DNA from: Betaproteobacteria bacterium
GTDB taxonomy: Bacteria; Pseudomonadota; Gammaproteobacteria; Burkholderiales; SG8-39
Direction of reading: 5' to 3'
Assembly (NCBI GenBank): GCA_029858545.1
Contig: JAOUFA010000003.1
Span: 1-35,448, forward strand
DNA: 35,448 bases
The position numbers and the translations under genes are program-made. The first letter of the stretch is position 1, and each line of letters opens with the position of its first letter. Positions 8,670-15,835 of the stretch are shown piece after piece. The notes below the pieces were generated by a model. That model made no database searches and was not told where the DNA came from. It was given only the letters and a program-made list of their open reading frames with translations.

Positions 8670-8685
8670 ATTGATTTTCCTATCC
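8670..8685 (-). repeat. Inverted copy of the repeat's outer 16 bp
   Basis: ATTGATTTTCCTATCC is the reverse complement of the first 16 bp of repeat copies 1 and 3 with one mismatch (two against copy 2's own end). With copy 2 it delimits a 221-bp unit (8465-8685) with imperfect terminal inverted repeats. No direct target-site duplication is visible outside it. Copies 1 and 3 have no equivalent on their right sides. Confidence 0.6.
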
Positions 8686-8792
8686 CTGGATGGCATGATC
8701 GCCATGACCCACGCATGAACGTCCGACCTGTCCGATCCGCCGCGGTCCTGCGGACCATGCAGCGCTGGGCCTGAAACCGGAGAACCCCAGCC

Positions 8793-9254
8793 ATGACCAA
8801 CCGCAGCAAGGCATTTCACGTGTCGCCGACAAATCCGGCAGTCGGCGAGATCCAGACCGAACCCGAGCGTTATCAGGACATGCCCTATGCGCCGGCCATC
8901 CGCGTCGAGGGCGGCGATCTGCTCTTCATCTCCGGGGCGACGCCTTCGCCGCTATACCACAAGCATCCGCACGTGATCTCCGAGCATGAGCATCCCAACG
9001 GCATCAAGGAACAGGTACGCCGGGCAATGAATACGGTACAGAACATCCTGAAGCATGAGGGTCTGGCGTGGACCGACGTCGTCAAGATGACAAAGTACCT
9101 GACCGACATGCGCGACATGGACGGCATGAACGAGGTGCTGCCCGAATATCTCAAGAACTGGCGGCCCGCCAGCACCACGATCTGCGTCAATCAACTTTCG
9201 ACACCCGGTGCCCGGGTCGAGATCGACGTCATCGCCGCCTTTCCGAAGTCCTGA
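8793..9254 (+). CDS. RidA/YjgF/YER057c/UK114-family protein
   Basis: Protein of 153 residues in the RidA superfamily, whose members hydrolyse reactive enamine/imine intermediates or related small metabolites as homotrimers. Typical features are GGDLLFISGATPS, the EQVRRAMNTVQNILKHEGL helix, DVVKMTKYLTDMRDMDGMN and the C-terminal GARVEIDVIAAFP, where Arg141 is the expected substrate-carboxylate-binding residue. It is longer than RidA proper (about 128 residues), with an N-terminal extension of about 25 residues, so it probably belongs to another RidA subfamily. No signal peptide. It converges on the TRAP genes. A catabolic partner role with the TRAP system or the former oxidoreductase is plausible but inferred from position only. 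Confidence 0.9.
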   Translation: MTNRSKAFHVSPTNPAVGEIQTEPERYQDMPYAPAIRVEGGDLLFISGATPSPLYHKHPHVISEHEHPNGIKEQVRRAMNTVQNILKHEGLAWTDVVKMTKYLTDMRDMDGMNEVLPEYLKNWRPASTTICVNQLSTPGARVEIDVIAAFPKS

Positions 9255-9330
9255 CCCGGCAGGATCCCCGCGTTCGTTGCCGCGCCGTACCGCCGGTCGT
9301 TCCGGGACCGCGCGATAGTGCGCGCAGACG

Positions 9331-11244
9331 CTACCGGACGAGTACCGTCGAGAGAATCGGAAGCGCAGCGACCAGGATGGTTACGGCCATCATCGTGAGC
9401 ACAAAGGGTATCGTGCCCTCGAATATCTCGCGCAGATTCGTGAAGTTCTTGGGCAACGTGCTGTTGACGACGTAGACCGAGATTCCGAATGGCGGGGTCA
9501 GTAGCCCGATCTCGACGCTGATCGTGGTGAGTATCCCGAACCATACGAGATTTCCGCCCAAGGCGGTCACGATCGGCAGCATGACCGGCAGCACCATCAG
9601 CATGATCGACACCGAGTCGAGAATCGTGCCCAGCAGCACGACGATCAGCAGGTAGATCGCCAGGAAGGCCGGCAGGCCCAGCCCCGCTTGCGACACCAAG
9701 TTGGCCGCATAAGTCGGGATGCCCGAGAGCGCCAGCATTCGGCTGTAGAGCGCCGCAGCGATGATCAGGAACAGTATGGCCCCCGTGACGAGTCCCGCCT
9801 CGACCAGGACCTTGGTGAACTCGGAGCGAGGCAGTTTGCGCCGCGCAATCGCGATGACCAGCGCGCCGGCGGCTCCCACGGCACCCGATTCAGTCGGCGT
9901 CATCACCCCTCCGTAGATTCCCCCGATTACGACAACGATCAGCACTAGCATCGGCAGCAGGGCAATCAGCGACGCACGCACCGGCATGTTCGGGATTTCC
10001 GCGATCGCCTTGGGATTGCCGACAAAGCGCGGCCATGTCTTCGCAACGAAGGAAATCATGCCCATGAAGGCGGCTGCGAGGAGCAATCCTGGGATGATCG
10101 CGGCAATGAACAGCTTGCCGATCGAGACCTCAGAGACGAGACCGTAGATGATCAGCAGCAGGCTCGGCGGTATCAGCATGCCCAGCACGGAACTGCCGGC
10201 GACGGTTCCGACCGAAAACCGCCTCGAGTAGCCGTGATCGACCATTTCCGGCACTGCAACGCGGGCGAATACCGTCGCCGAGGCGATCGACGACCCGGTG
10301 ATCGAGGCGAACAATGCGTTGGCCAGGACCGTCGCCATTCCCAAGCCGCCGCGAACGCGCCGCAGCAGCGACGCGGCGACGGCGAACGCGTCGCGCCCGA
10401 CTTCCGCCTTCTCGACCAGCAGCCCCATCAGCACGTAGAGCGGAATCACGGCGAAATCATAGGAGCTGATCGCATTCGAGGCCGCAAGCCCGACCGCGTT
10501 GACCGCGATCGTCTCACTGCCGCGGACCAGCCAGATGCCGATGAACGACAGCACGAAGAGTGCGGTGCCGATCGGCATGCCTGCCAGGAGCAGAACAAGC
10601 ATTCCCAGGACGGAAATCGCGCCTATCTCGGTCGGCCGAAGGTGGCCGAGGAAATTCACGCCGATATAGGCAAGAATCAGGATGGCGAGCGCCGCGAGCG
10701 CGATCCAGCCCAGGCGGTTGCTTGATTCCGGCCGGCGATCGGCTGCGCGTCGTGCGGCGATGCCTTTCACGTGCGCGGCTGCCATGGCAACGAAGCTGAG
10801 TGCGGCAAACGCCGCGCCGATTACGACCGCAAGCTTGAACGGCCAGACAATGACCGCATACGCGCCCTCGACCCCGGCAAACTCAGCAGTACGGATTGCG
10901 CCCAGAAGATCGGGGACCGTCCACAGCAGGACGACCCCGAATACGGTGATACCGGCGAGGGCGAACAGCAGGCCGTAGAGGTGGCCGGCGAACGCAGCCC
11001 GCTGCTCGATGACGCGCAGGATCAGGTCGGCATGAATCATGCGGCCGGCGCGTATGACCTGCGGCAACTGCAGAAAAACGAGGCACGGCACGCTCAACGC
11101 GACGAGTTCCGGCGTCCTCTGGATCGGCGTGTTGAACAGCGCACGGCCCGCGATGTCGCCGCAGATCAGCAGCATGATTGCGAAGATCCACAGCGAACCG
11201 AGCGCAGACAGCGCGGCGGTCAGCGCGGAGAAGGCGCGCGTCAC
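9331..11244 (-). CDS. TRAP transporter fused small and large membrane subunits (DctQM)
   Basis: Integral membrane protein of 637 residues that fuses the two membrane parts of a tripartite ATP-independent periplasmic transporter. Residues 1 to about 165 are the four-helix DctQ-like unit (LWIFAIMLLICGDIAGRALF; TPELVALSVPCLVFLQLPQ). A linker helix around 177-190 leads to the DctM-like part, with GMPIGTALFVLSFIGIWLV, FASITGSSIASATVF, GTVAGSSVLGMLIPPSLLLI and PFGISVYVVNSTLP. It drives Na+- or H+-coupled uptake of a carboxylate-type solute delivered by DctP. The start is a GTG with a weak ribosome binding site, 56 bp after dctP, so translation probably depends on the upstream gene. The substrate is not readable from sequence. 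Confidence 0.92.
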   Translation of the reverse strand: MTRAFSALTAALSALGSLWIFAIMLLICGDIAGRALFNTPIQRTPELVALSVPCLVFLQLPQVIRAGRMIHADLILRVIEQRAAFAGHLYGLLFALAGITVFGVVLLWTVPDLLGAIRTAEFAGVEGAYAVIVWPFKLAVVIGAAFAALSFVAMAAAHVKGIAARRAADRRPESSNRLGWIALAALAILILAYIGVNFLGHLRPTEIGAISVLGMLVLLLAGMPIGTALFVLSFIGIWLVRGSETIAVNAVGLAASNAISSYDFAVIPLYVLMGLLVEKAEVGRDAFAVAASLLRRVRGGLGMATVLANALFASITGSSIASATVFARVAVPEMVDHGYSRRFSVGTVAGSSVLGMLIPPSLLLIIYGLVSEVSIGKLFIAAIIPGLLLAAAFMGMISFVAKTWPRFVGNPKAIAEIPNMPVRASLIALLPMLVLIVVVIGGIYGGVMTPTESGAVGAAGALVIAIARRKLPRSEFTKVLVEAGLVTGAILFLIIAAALYSRMLALSGIPTYAANLVSQAGLGLPAFLAIYLLIVVLLGTILDSVSIMLMVLPVMLPIVTALGGNLVWFGILTTISVEIGLLTPPFGISVYVVNSTLPKNFTNLREIFEGTIPFVLTMMAVTILVAALPILSTVLVR

Positions 11245-11300
11245 GATGCCGGCAGGTCAGAGAGCCAGCCGCGCGAGGGGCGCGACTGGCTGCAAGAAGA

Positions 11301-12386
11301 TCAGAGTCCCTCGTCCCAGTTACGCAGCGGCTTGGCGCCGCGCGCGCGCATTTCCGTCATGAACGACTTCATGATGTCGGCAGCGGGTATTCCCTTCGCC
11401 GAGTTGGACGCGACGAATTCCTTGCTGACGTTGCCCATGGCGTCTATCCAGCGCTTGCGGTCTGCTTCCGAGAGTGAGCTGATCTTGGATCCGGCAGCCA
11501 CCATGGCATCGATCGACCCCTTGACCCGCGCTTTGACTTCCTTGGCGTGGACGGTCGAATACTCGCGGCCCAGTTTGCCAAGGACCGCCTTGACGTCAGG
11601 GGGAAGTTTCTTCCAGGTGTTGCCGTTGGCGGCAAGGCCGCCGATCGTCGTCACGCCCAGGTCGACGAGCGTGATGTACGGGGCGACTTCAAAGAGCTTG
11701 AAGGAGTAGGCGCCCGTGGAGATGATAAGCGTCCCGTCGGCCACCCCGGTCTGGAGCATCTGGTAATAGGCAGGCAGACCGGCTGCCACCGGGGTCGCAC
11801 CGATCGCCTTTAGCCACGTCGCATGGGCTGTTCCGGCCACGATCTTCTTGCCCTTCAAATCGTCCAGCGACTTGATCGGGAATTTGGTAAACAGATGGTA
11901 GGTATCGGATACCGTCGCGCCAAGAAATACGAGATTGTGCCTGGTCCACTCGGCCTGCATTGCCGGTACCGTATCATTCAGCTTGTTCATCACGTCGATG
12001 GCGATTTCCTCGTCGCTGGTGACGAACGGCGTGGCGAACATGATGTTCTGCAGCGGCAGCTTTGCCGGCTCCCACAGCGCACCGACCCAGCCCATGTCGG
12101 ACACGCCTTGTGCCAGGGGTTCGAGCGTGTTGTTGAAGTTGTACAGCACGCCGCCGAAGGCCTCGTTCCATTCAATTCGATAGTTGCTCTTCGCCGCCTC
12201 GAGCCGCTTGTTGCTCTCGGCAATGACGTGAGTCTTGAGGGCGCCCACCCAGGGTATGCTGGTCGGATGGCTCGAGGACATCGTCAGGCGGATGGTTTCC
12301 ACCCCGGCCGCTGCGGTAGCAAGCCCGAGCATGGCAGCGCCCGCCATTGCAGCGGTAAATCGGAGGTGTTTCCGTGAAGCGATCAT
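11301..12386 (-). CDS. dctP: TRAP transporter periplasmic solute-binding protein (DctP family)
   Basis: Secreted binding protein of 361 residues. The chosen start gives MIASRKHLRF followed by a hydrophobic signal segment (AMAGAAMLGLATAAAG), and it is preceded on the minus strand by AAGGGG about 8 bp upstream. The mature part starts ETIRLTMSSSHPTSIPWVG and contains family features such as DLKGKKIVAGTAHATWLKAIGA-type helix and GLPAYYQMLQTGVADGTLI. It lies 56 bp upstream of the fused DctQM gene in the same operon. The frame remains open upstream to an ATG at 12608 inside repeat copy 3. A longer protein of 435 residues is therefore possible on paper, but it would bury the signal peptide and is unlikely. 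Confidence 0.92.
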   Translation of the reverse strand: MIASRKHLRFTAAMAGAAMLGLATAAAGVETIRLTMSSSHPTSIPWVGALKTHVIAESNKRLEAAKSNYRIEWNEAFGGVLYNFNNTLEPLAQGVSDMGWVGALWEPAKLPLQNIMFATPFVTSDEEIAIDVMNKLNDTVPAMQAEWTRHNLVFLGATVSDTYHLFTKFPIKSLDDLKGKKIVAGTAHATWLKAIGATPVAAGLPAYYQMLQTGVADGTLIISTGAYSFKLFEVAPYITLVDLGVTTIGGLAANGNTWKKLPPDVKAVLGKLGREYSTVHAKEVKARVKGSIDAMVAAGSKISSLSEADRKRWIDAMGNVSKEFVASNSAKGIPAADIMKSFMTEMRARGAKPLRNWDEGL

Positions 12387-12512
12387 AGGGTACCCCTTTG
12401 CGTATGTGATACGGACCACTGCATTATGTGCGGCCAGCCGCAAAATCACAACGGCGCTGGCGGCTACCGAGTACGCAGCTATCGGGCGCGACGCGATTGC
12501 CCGGGATGTCAC

Positions 12513-12666
12513 GGATAGGGAAATCAATGCGCCTCGAAAGTCTGAACAGCTTGCGTGCGCGCGACAATCCCGTGCTGGAACGCGCCCTGAGCGGTCTGCG
12601 ATGCGCATTATGTCAATCTCGTTCCGCTACGCCCCCCCGAGTGCCGCCATCGGAGCAGAGTCTAGT
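12513..12666. repeat. 154-bp dispersed repeat, copy 3
   Basis: Most diverged copy, with about 18 differences from copy 1, most of them clustered in the loop region at 12626-12651. It keeps the identical length and both ends (GGATAGGGAAATCAAT and GGAGCAGAGTCTAGT). The outer stem is conserved by compensation: GTTCCG (12621-12626) with CGGAGC (12651-12656), where an A-T pair of copies 1 and 2 is replaced by G-C and a C-G pair by T-G. The inner CGCCC/GGGCG stem is lost. It sits 126 bp upstream of the dctP start, in the dctP / deacetylase intergenic region. Confidence 0.9.
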
Positions 12667-12731
12667 AGCAAGTCGGATCGCGCTTGTCTGCGTACCCGGC
12701 GCAACACCCGGCAGCAAATCAACGCCCCGAA

Positions 12732-13679
12732 TCAGGCCTCGATCAGCGCCTCCAGCACCGCGCACCACGCCACCGAAAGATTCTCCAGACTGTAGCCCCC
12801 GCCGCCGAACGCCATCAGGCGCCCGCGCGCATGACGCTCGGCCAGCGCGAGCGCGCGATGCGTGACCTGCGCGTGCGCGGTGGCGCTCAGGCGCAGGTCG
12901 GCAAGCGGATCGCCCGCGAGCCCGTCGGCTCCGCATTGCAGGATGAAGAACTCGGGCGCGTGCGCGTCTAGAAAGCGTTCGGCTTCTTCCCAGGCACGAA
13001 AGAATTGCGCGTCGTCCGCACCGGGCCGCAGCGGCAGGTTGAGCTTCGTGCCCTCGGCCGCGCCGCGCCCGGTCTCGTGCGCGTGACCGGTGCCGGGATA
13101 GAGAAAACGCCCGTCCTGGTGGATGTCGGCGACGATCAGCTCGGCATCGTCCTCGTACTCGTAGAACACGCCGTCGCCGTGGTGCACGTCGATGTCGATG
13201 TAGGCGATGCGCCGGATGCCGTATTCCGATCGTAACGTCTCGATCAGCACGCCCAGGTCGTTGAATACGCAGAATCCCGCCGCCGCGCCGCGCCGTGCGT
13301 GGTGCAGGCCGCCGACCGGCTGGAAGCTGCGGCGCGCCTCGCCCGCCATCACGCGGCGCGCACCGTCGAGCGCGGCGCCGACCACCTGCGCCGCCGCTTC
13401 ATAACAACCTGGAAAAGCAGGCGTGTCGCCGCCGTCGAGATAGCCCTCGCCGCGCCGCGAGGCCTCGATCACCTCGTCAATGTAGTCGGCGTGGTGAAAG
13501 CGCTCGATCTGTGCGCGCGTCCCCTGAGGCGCCTCGACCACCAACGCGCGCTCGATCAGGCCACGCGCTCGCGCCGCATCAACGAAAGCGCCCTGGCGAT
13601 CGACCGACAGCGGATGCCCCGCGGGAAAGCCGTAGCCGCCGAGTTGCTCGCCGACGAAGAGATGGGTCGCGCGATTCAT
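12732..13679 (-). CDS. Histone-deacetylase-superfamily (AcuC/APAH-like) deacetylase
   Basis: Zinc-dependent amidohydrolase fold protein of 315 residues, related to bacterial AcuC and acetylpolyamine amidohydrolases. The His pair LHHARRG (His126/His127), the metal ligands in DIDVHHGDG (Asp164, His166) and the third ligand in QCGADGLAGDPL (Asp252) are visible. So is the transition-state Tyr in FGGGGYS (Tyr296). The active site is therefore complete. The ATG at 13679 overlaps the stop of the upstream molybdopterin oxidoreductase by 4 bp, so they are coupled. No signal peptide. The natural substrate is not readable; an acetylated small molecule or protein lysine are both possible. Confidence 0.88.
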   Translation of the reverse strand: MNRATHLFVGEQLGGYGFPAGHPLSVDRQGAFVDAARARGLIERALVVEAPQGTRAQIERFHHADYIDEVIEASRRGEGYLDGGDTPAFPGCYEAAAQVVGAALDGARRVMAGEARRSFQPVGGLHHARRGAAAGFCVFNDLGVLIETLRSEYGIRRIAYIDIDVHHGDGVFYEYEDDAELIVADIHQDGRFLYPGTGHAHETGRGAAEGTKLNLPLRPGADDAQFFRAWEEAERFLDAHAPEFFILQCGADGLAGDPLADLRLSATAHAQVTHRALALAERHARGRLMAFGGGGYSLENLSVAWCAVLEALIEA

Positions 13680-15787
13680 GCGCCGCCGGCGCGCTCCACC
13701 TCGACGAGACAATCGTAGAAGGTCGCGCCCCCGCCCAGGTCGGCGACGCGCTGCGAGGTGACGTCGTTCGCATTGCGCCCGTCGGGCGAGAACTTCTTCC
13801 ACCACACCGAGGGCGCGACCACCACGCCGCGGCGCGGCTTGCCGTCGACCTGCGCGCGCAGCGTGTAGCTGCCGCGATCGTTGAACACGCGCACCGCGTC
13901 ACCGTCGGCGATGCCGCGCGCGGCGGCATCCTCCGGGTGCATCTCCAGGCGCGGTTCCTTCTCGAAATCGCGAAAGCGCTTCAGGTTCGCGAAGGTCGAA
14001 TTGAGGAAGTGGCGCGCGGGCGGCGAAATGAAGGAAAGCGGATACCTGCGCGCGAGCGCCGTGTTGCTCGCGACCGATTCGGCGGGCGGATTGAAGAAGG
14101 GCAGCGGATCGATGCCCTGCTGCGCGAGCCAGTCGCTGCGGAATTCGCACTTGCCCGAGGGGCTGGGAAAGCCGCCCTGCGCGAAGGGCGCCGAGCGCTC
14201 CGGGACCGGCAGGCGCTGCCAGCCCGCCTGCTTCGCCTCGTCCCAGGAGATGCCGCGCATGCGCGGACTCGTCGAGACGAGCGCCTGGCGGCACAGGTCC
14301 TCGTCCGTATCGCGAAAGCAGGGTTCGTCGAACCCCATGCGCGCGGCGAGGCGCCGGAACACCTCCGTATTGGGCAGCGACTCGCCCACCGGCGCGATTG
14401 CAGGGTTGTTGGCGAGCACGTAGAGATGCCCGTAGGACTTGTGCACGTCGAAATGTTCCAGCTGCGTGGTCGCCGGCAGCACGATGTCGGCGTAGTCCGC
14501 CGTGTCGGTGAGGAACGAATCCATCACCACGCAGAACAGATCCTCGCGCGAGAAGCCGGCGATCACCTTGTTCGAGTCGGGACAGACCGCGACCGGATTG
14601 TTGTTGTAGACGATCACCGCGCGGATGGGCGGCGTCGACGAGGTAAGCGCATCGCCGATCGCCGACTGGTTGACGATGCGCGGCACCCTGCCACCGAGCA
14701 GGTCGGGCCGCTCGAGCGTTGCGTGGTCGAAGGCGTAGAAGTCGCCGGTCGAGAGCAGCACGCCGCCCGCCGCCTCGCGCCAGGCGCCCACCAGCGCCGG
14801 CAGACAGGCGATGGTGCGCGCGGCGATGCCCCCGCCCGCGTGGCGCTGCATGCCGTAGTTGAGCCGGATCGCCGCCGGACGGATCGTGCCGTAGTCGCGC
14901 GCGAGCTGCACGATCTCGGCGACCGGAAGCGCGCAGATCTTCGCCGCCCACTCGGGCGTGTACTGCTTGACCCGCTCGGCGAGTTCGTCGAAGCCGAGCG
15001 TGTGGCGCGCGATGTAGTCGCGGTCGATCAGGTTCTCGGCGACGAGCACGTGCATCATGCCGAGCGCGAGCGCGCCGTCGGTGCCCGGCAGCGGCGCGAT
15101 GTGCTGCGTGCACTTCTCCGCCGAGAGGCTCCGATAAGGATCAATGGCGATGACCTTCGCGCCGCGGCGCTTCGCCTCCTGCACGCGCGACCACAGGTGC
15201 AGGTTGGAGACGATCGGGTTGGTGCCCCACAGGAGGATCAGTTTCGAATCCTCGAAACACTCGGGGTCCATGCCGACCGAGGCACCGAGCGTCGCCTTGA
15301 TGCCGGCCTTGCCCGCCGAGGAGCAGAGCGTGCGATCGAGCAGCGTCGCGCCCAGGCGGTGAAAGAAGCGCCGGTCCATCGAGCTGTACTGCGCCATGCC
15401 CATGGTGCCGGCATAGCTCATCGGCAGGATCGTCTGCGGCCCTTCGTCGGAGGCGGCGAGCGCCTTCAGGCGCGCGGCGATCTCGCCGAGCGCCTCGTCC
15501 CAGGAAATGCGCTTGAATTCGCTCCTGCCCTTCGCGCCGACGCGCTTGAGCGGATGCAGCAGCCGGTCGGGCGCATAAGTACGTTCGAGGTAATGCGACA
15601 CCTTGGTGCACAGCGTGCCGTCGGTGAAGGGCATCGCCGGATCGCCCTTGATCTCGATCGCGCGGCCGTCCTTCACCGTGACCAGCATCGCACAGGTGTC
15701 GGGACAGTCGTGCGGGCAGGCGGCGTGCACCACCTTTCTGTCAGTGTCCTGCGGTTTCAGTGCGCTGGCGGTGTGCGGTGCGTTCAT
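13676..15787 (-). CDS. Molybdopterin-dependent oxidoreductase (BisC/formate-dehydrogenase-like, DMSO reductase family)
   Basis: Catalytic molybdenum/bis-MGD enzyme of 703 residues. The N-terminal [4Fe-4S] motif is complete: Cys24, Cys28, Cys32 and Cys60 (CPHDCPDTC, then GTLC). Next come the MGD-binding domains with WDEALGEIAARL, LLWGTNPIVSNLH, VIAIDPYRS and LPGTDGALALGMMHVL. A segment LCSSAGKAGIKATLG occupies the region that normally carries the metal ligand. The C-terminal molybdopterin dinucleotide-binding domain contains ARGIADGDAVRVFNDRG. There is no Tat signal, so it is probably cytoplasmic. It lies 48 bp after glcF and overlaps the deacetylase gene. No electron-transfer subunit is encoded beside it, apart from the Fe-S protein GlcF. 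The substrate is unknown. Confidence 0.9.
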   Translation of the reverse strand: MNAPHTASALKPQDTDRKVVHAACPHDCPDTCAMLVTVKDGRAIEIKGDPAMPFTDGTLCTKVSHYLERTYAPDRLLHPLKRVGAKGRSEFKRISWDEALGEIAARLKALAASDEGPQTILPMSYAGTMGMAQYSSMDRRFFHRLGATLLDRTLCSSAGKAGIKATLGASVGMDPECFEDSKLILLWGTNPIVSNLHLWSRVQEAKRRGAKVIAIDPYRSLSAEKCTQHIAPLPGTDGALALGMMHVLVAENLIDRDYIARHTLGFDELAERVKQYTPEWAAKICALPVAEIVQLARDYGTIRPAAIRLNYGMQRHAGGGIAARTIACLPALVGAWREAAGGVLLSTGDFYAFDHATLERPDLLGGRVPRIVNQSAIGDALTSSTPPIRAVIVYNNNPVAVCPDSNKVIAGFSREDLFCVVMDSFLTDTADYADIVLPATTQLEHFDVHKSYGHLYVLANNPAIAPVGESLPNTEVFRRLAARMGFDEPCFRDTDEDLCRQALVSTSPRMRGISWDEAKQAGWQRLPVPERSAPFAQGGFPSPSGKCEFRSDWLAQQGIDPLPFFNPPAESVASNTALARRYPLSFISPPARHFLNSTFANLKRFRDFEKEPRLEMHPEDAAARGIADGDAVRVFNDRGSYTLRAQVDGKPRRGVVVAPSVWWKKFSPDGRNANDVTSQRVADLGGGATFYDCLVEVERAGGA

Positions 15788-15835
15788 CGCGTCCTCAAGC
15801 CGGATTCTCCATGGTATCGACCGATCCCGCCATCT

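Noticed and set aside
9290..9325. Possible terminator between the RidA gene and the TRAP operon
   Set aside because: Only a short GCGCG-type stem without a T tract on either strand.
12387..12608. N-terminal extension of DctP from the ATG inside repeat copy 3
   Set aside because: It would place 74 unrelated residues before a normal signal peptide. The internal ATG has a good ribosome binding site.
4934..12666. Integron attC sites or a CRISPR-like array as explanation of the repeats
   Set aside because: Copies are kilobases apart, there are no spacers of regular size, no core GTTRRRY/RYYYAAC pair at the ends and no integrase or cas gene.
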